Source: Isohypsibius dastychi (lineage: Eukaryota > Tardigrada > Eutardigrada > Parachela > Isohypsibiidae). Taken from it: a DNA stretch of 32,289 nt. Below are positions 11,203-21,597 of this stretch, one piece after another. The stretch's first letter is position 1. Each line of letters begins with the position of its first letter. The stretch is from the NCBI GenBank assembly GCA_034696485.1, contig JAQIWT010000137.1, positions 1-32,289 on the forward strand, written 5' to 3'. The translations under genes were made by a program, and so were the position numbers. The notes under the pieces are model-generated. The model saw only the letters and a program-made list of their open reading frames with translations, searched no databases and was not told where the DNA came from.

Positions 11203-14200
11203 ATGCCGGGATTGCCGGAGTTTGTCATGGCTCTTCATCTCAGAGTTCGAAGCCTCCTGGGATTTGACGAAACAGCAAGTCCGTCTGAGGATCTAATCGG
11301 TAAGTCCATATATGTCACGCGTACCGTACACCAATTTCTGTTTCTGTAATAAATAACGAAGAAATTGATCCTGAATTTGAATTTGCTTTACCATGAGGGT
11401 TCTGGGAATTCAGAGAGCTCAAACAACATGGGATATCAGTGACCGGAATGCCAGGTTCCCGGAAGAGAGAGTTCAAGGGCATTTGTTAGAGTGGCTTTAA
11501 TTTACAGTAGCTCACTGATCAATTAGCACTGTTTTCCTAACTGATTATTTCAAGTAACCAGATATCTATGCGCCCCCTGGAATTTTTTTCCGTAATTTTT
11601 TTCCTAACTTTTCCGGAATTGTTTTGACCGTAAATGATATAAACAACGTTAGGAGCAAAACAGTAAAGTTTTCCGTTGTGTGTCCAGTCAGGGTCAAACA
11701 CGTTGTATGAACAATAACGTTGTGATTTATTTAATTAATGGTTATGTGTAATGGCTAATTATACCTAACATGGCTTGATGGCTTTGTCGGGACAAAAAAA
11801 TTCTGTCTGGTAAATCCAAAGTAACTGTTGATTTCATAAAATTTTATTCACCTTCAGTCTGCCGGACGAGTATATCAAAATCAAGTCTTCGAAAACGCTA
11901 AATAATTTTTCCAGCTTGCTAATTGTCATAAATAAGTAGCAGCTTGCAAAAAAATGGAAAGTAGTGATGGTTCATACCTCTTCAGTGCACTTGTCTGGCA
12001 ACCTGGTTATTACGGGATGATATGTTGATGAATCCAAACGGTGAAATGCGTCGGCTGGGTGACTGATCCCACCTTTTCTCTAGATAGAACGTCCAAAACA
12101 CTCGAAAAACGGAATGGATGAGGGAATTCGTTTTAGTTTAACGCCCCTGACCTTGTTATTCTAACGAAAATTCGATATTAACTTAGCAGTGATCAGGAGC
12201 GATCATCCCATTTCCCATTCTAATCGAAACTTTAAGCCACTTTGTTAGCCCCGAAACATCATCTTCAGCTCGATTGGGCTTTAATCACCTCAGATGCGCA
12301 CACAGATTACAGCCTCGAAAACTGTCCTAGAAATGTTATTCTGAAATATATTGAATACATATTTGTCAACACTGAACAAGTGAAACTGGGAAATTTCATG
12401 CTTTCTATGATACACATGTTTCAGGACTTCAAACCAATCTCTTTCAATCAGGTAATTTGTGAAACGTAAAACCGTTTTTCTTTTCGCTCAAAAAGTCGTT
12501 TTTTTAAAATTTTAATCGAAGTTCGAATTTACTTGCGATGATTTCACTGTGGCATAATATTTGTTCAAATAATAAGCCCATGTTGTGAAAATGATCAACC
12601 TTGAATACGGCGACTGCGTAACGCAGATTTTCTACTGAATTAATTACATGGAGGATGACGGGCATTTATGGAACATACCGGGATCTCAGGCGTGACCTTT
12701 TCATTCTTATTGAATAACGGGGCAGAATGTCACGGATTTGAAGGCCGAAATTAGAGAAAGCTTTCCGACCCTGGGCAGACTAATGAGAAAAGCCACGATA
12801 TTTTTGTGCATTCAGGTATGAATTCAGAACTCATCCACCGGCAACGTGATGCGGCTCTGAAAAGTTAATTTAAAAGATGACCTTCGTTTCCATAGTTGCA
12901 TGTTACTCTAGTATTAGGTTCGTCATAGGTTTCTGCAGAAAGGCATTTGAACAAAGAATTTCATGAATGAAAGACCAACCCTGGTCTTGCTTGTCAGAAA
13001 CGAAAAAGAAATAGTATTCACCTCATTTTCGGCTTCAATAAATTAAGAATGGAAATTATTAACCAAAATTCTAATTTTAAGTGGAATCTTCAGTTTTTTA
13101 AATTTCCGAATGATTTGAAGAATAAATTCGCTAGCGACAGCTGAAAATTATGTTTTCATGGTCATTACACTCCGAATTCTTCGCGTTTGCACTGCTCTGT
13201 GTGATGAACATTGAAACCATGCATGTAATGTAACGTGATATTTCCGCTCTTTTCAACTTGCATAATATGTCCACGTCTTACTCCACTTTATCGTGGTGTT
13301 TTTGTTTATATCGAAAGATTAAAATTAACCGGCCTTGTCATTCCCTGTTACTCTTTGCTTCATCACAAAAACTGCCTCCAGTAAACAGCGAATTCCGCGT
13401 GATGATTCGTTTACATTAATTTAAATTATTGAGAAAAATACCCTTTAGCCATATATATCCTACACCGTTAAATTCCCAGACATCTCAGCTGGGAATCCCT
13501 TTTGCGCGGAGTATTAAGTTCCGCCCGTTTTTCATAAGCCATCCCCCATCCCCCGAGTCGCTCACCTTCTATCAAAAACGCCGGGAAGATTGGCAGCTAA
13601 CCAGATCTCATTCAGAGCACAGGAATTTCATTGATAAACACGCTAAGAAATTGATATCTTTTTCGAAAAGTTGTGCAACTTTCTTCCCCAGTTTTGTTAC
13701 TTTTGACTTTTACTACGATCCAGTTTCTACAAGTGTTATCTAAGTTCTTGAATTAGCTGCGTTTTTCCCATGCGTTTTCAGAATCAAATGTCATCATATT
13801 CATGATCATGCTATGTTAGCTAACTAGCCTGGGAATCTACTACGCGTATACATTGGATATTTTTATCGTTCGTAGAAATGGGAGATAATCCACCGGGGCC
13901 ACAAATATCTAAATCGGGCGGCAACATGAGTGTTCACAATATCGTCCAGTGGCCGAAATCCCAGTTGGACCGCTGGGTTACTTCATTTCCGGAGGAAATT
14001 GTCCTCAAAATACGGAAAGCCAAACTGGAAGGTGAAAATGTTCGAGCAAAGGTAAGCTGAATAAATAGTTCATTTCACTTGAGACAAATGTTGTTCGAAA
14101 AACGACATATTCACTTCGAGCATGTGTTTTGTTCTGATTTAGCTTGATGTGTGGACCGTTCATGTCTTAATTCAGCAAACATCTCACGCTGACCGGAAAA

Positions 14201-17200
14201 GAACACTGGCAGCTCTCCTGCGGATTGTTGATGTTTTGCGGTCTTTCTTCTACGTCGACGAAGCGGAGAGTATCGTCAAAGGCTTGAAGTGAGTCCCAGT
14301 TTGCAATACAGTCTTTTTGTGGCTTCCAGATCCCTGTTTTTTTAATGGACTCTAAATTATTGGGGAGGTGATAGTTTCCTACATTTCGCCGAAATTAGAA
14401 GCCGTTAAATTTTTAATTATGACGATTAACACACTTTCTGCTATGTAATAAATGTCCTAATTTTTAGACTAAATTATTTAGAGCCCTCTTCGTGTTAAAA
14501 TAGTATGTTTAATCCCAGTTTCATAACCAAGGCCACGGTCATGGTCACGCATGTGAAAAGATACATATCTACATTGATCTGGACTGTTTTGCTCCTTTTT
14601 CGGGTGTTTCTAAGAACCTCCCTACCCGGGGGATTATATCCTTATTCCGCATTGTAGAAACGGGACGTCACCATGTCTTATCTTGAAGTTACGCAATTTC
14701 CTAATGGCACCAACTCGTTATTGACATTTTTTATCATTTGAAACCAGGCGGAAAAGTCTTCTTTAGATGACTTATTCAGCTGTACGAATTGTCTGGTAGG
14801 AGGGTAGACAGGAATAAGTACACCCGGAAGAAAGTTTTTCCCCGCTGACGACATGGGAGAGATAATGACCGTAAAAACCCAATTAAGACTGTCAAGATGC
14901 AGATGCTACTGGTTTACTTAAAAAAGAATGACGAAAGCATGATTAAAATTTCTAGCGATAATCCGACTCGAAATCAAATTTCATTTTGATTGATTAATTG
15001 AATTTTTCAAGGTTGACCTTATCTGATGGGTGACGATCCCAGCTCCCGTTACGTGTACTGTAGTCAACCGATGATTTGCATTATTCAGCTTACACAAGCT
15101 ACCGGTTTAGCTAATCAATTCAGGTCAACAATTAGGTTGTTTACGAATGAAATCGATTCAGCCAAAGGTCACGGCATGGGAAAATAAACGGAATCTCAGA
15201 CGATTGACTCTTCGCTTCTGATTACTTGATTGTTTGGAAAACCAGAAACACTTTTTGCTTGTTTTTTCAGGTCGGATGAGCTCAAGCCTTTCTGGCTTTC
15301 CCTTTCAACCCCATCATTTCCTCAGCTTGACCCGCACCCAGATTCCGATGTGGATGACGACATTTGTGCCAAACCCCCCAATAACTGGTTGAAGGTCGGG
15401 GTAACTTGTTATCTTCGAAGAGATTCGCAAACTCTGCCATCACCGCACATATTGTACCTGGAAGAAGACAACCTAACCTTAATTTGGACGGAAGCCCCTT
15501 GGCGTGTTTTGACAGCAGCAGCCACATCAAATCGACACCATCAGCCATCAAGGGTCCTCCAAGAACGTTATTCCAGCAAACTCGGCTGGCAGATTGATTC
15601 AGCGTACTCGAGCGGCGGCTTCCTGGATATCACGTTAATTAAAGACCTCTTTCTGCAAAAGACCCCGAGTGGACCGTCTGATGGATTTCAAGTGGAAGAT
15701 TTGATCGGTTTAGTTGTCATCTACGGATCAGGCTTAATCTCGGACAACAAGTTGTTAACATTTCTCCTCAGCCGGCAATGTGCGGAAGTCTTCCTTTGTG
15801 AGCTGAAGGATGCTGTTAATGCAGTCAAGGAAGACCGGCGGACCACATGGTACTATTTCTGCTTTCAAAAAGTCAAGAGAACCCCCGGTTCAAGTATTCC
15901 TTTTTAGGTTACGCAAGACCTACTTTCACCTCCAACATGTTGACGATTTCTGCCGGGAAAACGGACCGCATATTGCTGCGACTATACGCGTATGTTTTTA
16001 CTTTTAAGGGCCAAGACGCCGCCAGCTGATTGATGATTTATACTAAAGCGTGGACAGATCAGCTTTCATAGGAAGTCTGATTATTGCACTTTAGTTGCAT
16101 AATTCCCACCGGGATGACTTTCTCTAAGAACGAGCTGGTAGCACCAATTGATCAATAACACATTTACCCGGCAATTGTTATTAGCAACTATTCAACTAAA
16201 TTTTCTTCACTGGTTATCGATTACTTTCGCATTTTTTTGAACTCTATAAACTCTAATCATTTAAAGATGAAAATTTAGTGAAAATAAGAAATTTAATAAA
16301 AAAAATTTTTTTCATAATTCTAATTTTTTGTATTTCTGCAGGCGTTGGGTGGCAAGGATCACACTGCTACTTCCAGAGTTTCTTCGCTACCTTTTTCGCC
16401 GTCCACTATGGCCAAAGTGGGCACTTCCGCCGCCAGATTGGCCAACTGCCGCGATATATCGCCAATGCCTTTTCGTCGGACAATTCCTGCTCGTTCTGTG
16501 GATCTGGACCCAAACACTTTTCAACATGGGTTGGGACAGAATCATTCCAGAAATCGTCGACAAAGCGAGCCGAACCTCATGCATTTACCAGCAGCTATTC
16601 GGGCAAGTTACCCCGACACGGACATGCTGCTTCGAAGGGTCAGCACGAACCCGGGCATTGGTGACATCACTGAGGCTCTACACGGATTGGATTTCTTTGA
16701 ATACCAGGCTTTGTGTGAATCATTCTTCGTTCAGAGCCGGAAAGATATTAGAGACATATTTGCTTCTATTCATGGAAAAAATGACGGAAGCTGGAGCCCC
16801 AGTCCGACCCCGACTTCAAGTCAGTTTAACATAATTCGTTAATTTATTTCGGATTGTATATATATATTGAATTTATTTTCCTATGCGGAATTTATTTTAA
16901 GACGCAGTTTCCTTCATAGGTTTTCAAATCGACACACGACAAGTCTTCGATTATGTTTGCGCAGCGAGTGTCGTCCATAATCAAGCCGGCTTAGAATCCC
17001 CATCAAAGCAGAAGATTCTGACGGTGGAGAACCTGCGTGACTTTCTCAGGGAATCGCAAAGCACCGTTTTATCGGCTAAAGATGTGGAGGGTATCATGCA
17101 AAAATACGAGACTAACCCACGCCTTAAAGAAGCACACAAAATGTCCTTCGTGACTTTCGCCAAAATGTTGCGGGAAGACGCCCTGTTTACGATCGATGAG

Positions 17201-20200
17201 CAGTTACCATGTCCGGAAAAGGCAAGACTTGACCTATTTGTTGAGTAATTAGGATGAGGGTTTATTCCTGGTCTTTTTAGGACATGAATTTGCCTTTCAA
17301 CCAGTACATCATTTCCTCTAGTCACAACACGTATCTCACAGGTGGGAATTCAGATTGCATGCGTAACCTGTTGATTCTTGGTCCAAACTAACAACAGCCG
17401 GAAATGATTAGGGAATATTTATTACTTGCTCCTGTTTCTGAAATGAACATCATTTAAATAATAAAAATATTGACTACCAAACAGATTTGTTATTGTCACT
17501 TTGTAATCGCTTTGATCTGCAAACCATCAACAAAACTATCCTTAAGTTGCCACACCATAAATTTTACAGTCGGAATTGTAAATATTTTCAGGGCATCAGC
17601 TAAAAGGAGATTCCTCGGCTTTGAATTATTCACAAGCTTTGCTGAAAGGAATCCGATGTGTCGAGCTGGATTGTTGGGATGGAGAAGGGGGAATCCCGGT
17701 GGTGAATATTTCACAAGATTGATCTAAAACTTTTTTTTTGAGATTAAATTCTGGTTTAATACAGGTTTATCATGGAAGGACCCTCACCACCAAAGTTCCG
17801 TTAAAGGTCAGCTTCTTGGTTCAAATTACATAATGAGTTTCTGTCTATTTACGAGTTGTTTTTTTCTCCACAGAAAGTCGTTGAGGAAATCAATAGAACA
17901 GCTTTCGTAACATCTTTGTATCCTGTCATTCTATCGATTGAGAACCATTGCAGTCTGGCGCAACAAAAGAAAGTAGCCGAAATCTTTGAAGTGCGTGATT
18001 ATCCTCAAACTCAATTTTTTCGTAATCGCAAAAAACTCCATTGACAGGAAGTCTTTGGCGAAAGCCTCTTCAAATGCTTTCTACCGGACAAAGCGTATTT
18101 CCCCTCATCAGAGACGCCCTTCCCATCACCCATGCAGCTCAAAAACAAGATTCTAATCAAGTGCAAAAAACTCTTGTCGGAAAATGGAAAAGAAATCGCG
18201 GTAAATTTTTATTTAATTAAGAAAAGGGCAGAAACATTGATCAAAATATCATCCGTTTTTTAAAAAAAAGACCAGTAATGATGTAATTTATTAAATTGAC
18301 AATTTTTTTCAGAGCCGCCAGTCATCCATGAGTGACGAGTCCGCAATATCAAGCGAAGTGGGTTACACTGCGCTCGACGATGATCTTGAAAATTGGGGAA
18401 TCAGCGGAGATGGTACGCTTGATTTGAAAAGATACAAACATTAACCCGGAATATCAAAGTGATTGAATTTCTAATTTTTTCTGACTTTGACCCAGAATTG
18501 GACGATTTTCCGCCTCCTGAATCGGACGTCTTCGACCCTGTTCACATAGCATCTCCACTAATGTCGCGCCATATTCGTCGCTTGAGTGAATGTACTGGCG
18601 ATTATAGTGGCGCTGAAATGGAGAGCTTCGACTCGGGAGTGTACGACGTATGCAGCCCAATTTCCGCCGGTGAAGTCCGCGGTAGCCGGTTTGGTACCAT
18701 TAATGGCCGGATGAGTGCAGCAGCGCTGAGTCTGCGGAAGACGAAGAAACAAACAGTATCGCTGGCCCATGAATTATCGAGTCTCGTCACGTACTTTCAG
18801 GCCGTCAAATTCCAATCCAAACCAGAACACCATCAACCGGGGAAATTTCATGTCATCTCCTTGAACGAAATTTCGGCACGGAAACTCAGCAAGAAATACC
18901 CGGAAACCTTCAAATCATATCCTTTTTCTCGATTGCATAAGGCGCATATCTCAGCTTCGTACTTGCAATCATTTAAAATTTCAAAATTAAATTTTTCGCA
19001 GATTTGACTTCTTTTTGGAATAAATTTGCTTTTTAAGTTCACCGTAAAAAATATCGAATTAAATATTCTTGATATCGATTAAAAGAAATATTCCAATAAG
19101 TAACAAGCTGGGCTGCCGATGAATTTCTGTGTCAATGGCCTCGGTTATCCTTAACTTGCAATTTTGTTTCTCCCTGTACGCTAGTGCATTCCTCCATAAT
19201 TCGCGTCTATCCGGCTGCAACGAGGATTGACTCTTCCAATTTCAATCCTATCTCAGTCTGGGCATCCGGCGTGCAGATGTCGGCGCTTAACTGTCAGACT
19301 TCCGGTTAGTGAATTACATCAATTTCTCCATGTCGAATGACCAGTCATGGGGTTGACCTGAATTTTTATTCCATGTCACTAGACAATTCTGTTTCACTCA
19401 TAACGATATATTATTCTCTCCCTAGACGTCGGCATGCACATTCATAGTGCCCTCTTTGCAACAACTGGTAATTGCGGTTATGTACGTCGACCCTCCTCGG
19501 CAGGAAGACAGTTCGCCGGTGATCAAAAACCGACCGATTGCCATATCACGGTATCAAGACAATTATTAATTTCATACCACTGAATCTAGCATACAGAAAA
19601 ATATTGTTTAGAAATAAGCTGGCAATATTATTCCAAAAACGGTATTGTTTAAACGACGTTTTCAAAACGGTTTTTAGTTTGCTAAATAGCATCCTGGTCT
19701 TGGCCGATATTAAGTCATTAATTTTCTACCAATTAAAACTTAACCATTTTAATAACATATTGTCCATCTTCTCAATTATTTAAACAAGTGACCTTTAGAA
19801 ATTCTTGTGTAACCGCGTTTGTCCATTACTTAAGCTCCGATTCTTAATAACGACATCGCTTCTAGATCGTCTCCGGACAGTATATCTTGGGAGAGCAGAT
19901 TACTGGTAATCCGGCTTTGGAGGTTGAGCTTTATGACGGCTCCCCAGATCCCCGACGTTTTAAAGTCAAATCAACCATAAAGAATCCTGTTAACCCCATC
20001 TTCATGAACAATATTGACGTCGAGGTCAGGGTCGTGAAAGTTACGTTTGAATTTAATCGAAACATTACCATCGTGCTTACTACAGATCAGTAACCCGGAA
20101 CTTGCATTTTTCCGTTTTCTTGTTACGGATACCAGCACAAACCAGCTCATCTGTCAGCGCACAGTCCATCTGTCCTTAATGAAGAAAGGTGAGAACATGA

Positions 20201-21149
20201 ACAAGAAAATAAATCTTGTCCATTTATTGCAACCAAAAACTGAAATATCAAGAACTTTGAGTGATGCTGTAATATAAGCCCGCGTTGGCAATTATCCTGC
20301 TCAGGTACATTTGGAAAGCTACTGTAGGTTGAACTCCCATCTTAACCGAAATTGAGGATGAGTGTTCATCCGGTGTTAGGTGAATTTCCTGTCAAATTTG
20401 GTGCCCCAGAACTGAAGGGAGCGAAAGACGGTGAAACAGAAAAGGTCACAGTGTTGTTAGGTGGTAATTTGTTACCATGTACGTACTTGATGGCATCTAC
20501 TAAGAAGCCGGCAGATCCGACAATTAGCGGAACCAAATAATTAAAAGCAAAAAAGAAATGTGTCAGCGAGCAGGCTTCAAAATTTTTCTTCAAAATCATC
20601 CTAAATTTTTCATCAACATTTTTATACGTAAATAACATAGCGTCAAAGCTTTTCTTCAGAACTGTGTTTGCCAAAATACAAAATTAAAACCTTCATCAAG
20701 ATGTATACCAGATGTACAGATGTATAGATGTATACCATTAGCTCTTTCAAAAATCACGAACCGCAATACCAATCATCTAATTTCATTTCTTCGTTTTTGC
20801 AGGATACCGGCACTTGGTCCTCCACGACCTCAATGATGACATATTACCTTTATCAAGACTGTTCCTGCATATTCAATGCAGTTCGAAAGGTCAGGAATCC
20901 AGGAGGCAATCTATTGAGCCGATTCAGGAAGCTGAAAACGAAGCAGAAGACTCTGGGAGCTTCTCTGTCACTCGAGAAAAACGCACTTCTGTCGTCGCGC
21001 GACTTTCGATGCGAATTCAGAAGCTAACCGGTCTTCGAGATTTCCGGCGAAACCGAGAGGATACCAGGCGGAGTGAGTACTTAATATCACGTTTAGTCAC
21101 TATTTCCGCATGGTACCCTATGAATTTTGCAGATTCAGACAACAAGTGA
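11203..21149 (+). CDS. PLCE1: Phospholipase C epsilon, without Ras-association domains
   Basis: Cleaves phosphatidylinositol 4,5-bisphosphate to IP3 and diacylglycerol at membranes. N-terminal exons, less certain: 11203-11299, 12249-12451, 12726-12815. Then: 13878-14051, 14176-14288, 15271-15849, 15908-15989, 16342-16819, 16920-17221, 17281-17341, 17592-17701, 17765-17806, 17874-17990, 18048-18200, 18313-18412, 18496-18916, 19180-19304, 19426-19550, 19866-20024, 20086-20188, 20803-21072, 21133-21149. Counting from the Met at 13878: RasGEF-like fragment about 20-108, PH-like domain about 130-300, EF-hand region about 440-570, X box 577-737, Ser/acidic linker, Y box about 860-994, C2 about 995-1110, basic tail, stop at 1177. 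The PLC catalytic residues are present: H591 and N592 (SSHNTYL), E621 and D623 (VELDCWD), H636 (YHGRTLT), E670 (ENHCSL). [20 protein letters not shown] and [11 protein letters not shown] point to the epsilon class. The third exon ends in phase 0 but the exon at 13876 needs phase 1, so an exon is missing or wrong there. Confidence 0.88.
14289..15270 (+). other. Long PLC epsilon intron (982 bases)
   Basis: It begins GTGAGT after the exon ending KGLK and ends TTTTTTCAG. The join AA|G keeps the frame and reads [12 protein letters not shown] see no coding exon, RNA gene or mobile element inside it. Confidence 0.7.
17222..17280 (+). other. GC-AG intron in PLC epsilon
   Basis: The 59-base intron starts GCAAGA directly after CCGGAAAAG and ends GGTCTTTTTAG. 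It joins the EF-hand exon (ending LPCPEK) to the X box (DMNLPFNQY) in phase 0. The nearby GT at 17213 would put a stop in frame. The AAG|GCAAG context is the usual one for GC donors. Confidence 0.85.
18917..19179 (+). other. Minor-class (U12-type) AT-AC intron in PLC epsilon
   Basis: The donor ATATCCTTTTT is the textbook U12 5' splice site. TCCTTAAC at 19148-19155 matches the U12 branch-site consensus, 25 bases before the acceptor TGTAC. No GT donor in this stretch preserves the frame: the only one downstream, at 18957, gives an early stop in the next exon. The AT-AC join (TC|G) reads [18 protein letters not shown], the expected PLC Y-box sequence. Confidence 0.88.
20189..20802 (+). other. 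614-base PLC epsilon intron with a minisatellite
   Basis: It joins G|GA to give [12 protein letters not shown] of the C2 domain. Near its end is a degenerate tandem array at 20699-20736. A 62-codon open frame at 20352-20540 shows no family resemblance, and the flanking exons join perfectly without it. Confidence 0.75.
20699..20736. repeat. Short tandem array of AGATGTAT-type units
   Basis: The units are AGATGTATACC (20699-20709), AGATGTAC (20710-20717), AGATGTAT (20718-20725) and AGATGTATACC (20726-20736). The array lies in the last large intron of PLC epsilon. Confidence 0.85.
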
Positions 21150-21171
21150 CTTCAGGACATCTGGACTCCGG

Positions 21172-21177
21172 AATAAA
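21172..21177 (+). other. Polyadenylation signal of PLC epsilon
   Basis: AATAAA begins 23 bases after the stop codon that ends at 21149. It supports the view that the gene really ends after the C2 domain rather than running on into RA-domain exons. Confidence 0.6.
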
Positions 21178-21597
21178 TCGTAGGAAGTGCCAAAAAGTTA
21201 ATCGTTGATCTCAATGAACAGTGCATTGGAACCCCGTGTCTTAATCGTGTTGTCAGAGCGTCTTCAACATATTTTCATGCTTTCGGATATATGTAAGCTA
21301 TCGCCGCTGCATTTAGTAACTACTTTTGAAGTGAGTGTTTGGTCAGTTTGTTCCGTTCTTGTTACTTTCTGATCCTTCGCAAACCACTTATGCTTTCGCA
21401 GACACTGCTTTTAGCCTAGTTCGCACATGTTTCTCCCGAAGCTTACATTTTGTACGTGAATAAATAAATAGCTAAATAAAACAACAACCAACACTTCGTG
21501 GCATTGACAGAAATTATCGCTTGAAAACATAACATTCCACAAACACAAATACAATAAAAGACGCAAGTTTTTATCACAACATACATATCGGAAGAAG
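21178..21597. other. Convergent intergenic stretch between PLC epsilon and Staufen
   Basis: This contains the 3' untranslated regions of the two converging genes. It is A+T-rich, with AATAAATAAATA at about 21460 on the plus strand. I see no open frame or RNA gene. Confidence 0.6.

Noticed and set aside
13429..13743. 104-codon open frame in the PLC epsilon N-terminal intron region
   Set aside because: It resembles no part of PLC epsilon or RasGEF, and its ends have no splice sites that fit the neighbouring phases.
20352..20540. 62-codon open frame inside a PLC epsilon intron as an extra exon
   Set aside because: The flanking exons join seamlessly across the conserved GYRHL of the C2 domain. 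The frame has no family similarity and no matched splice sites.
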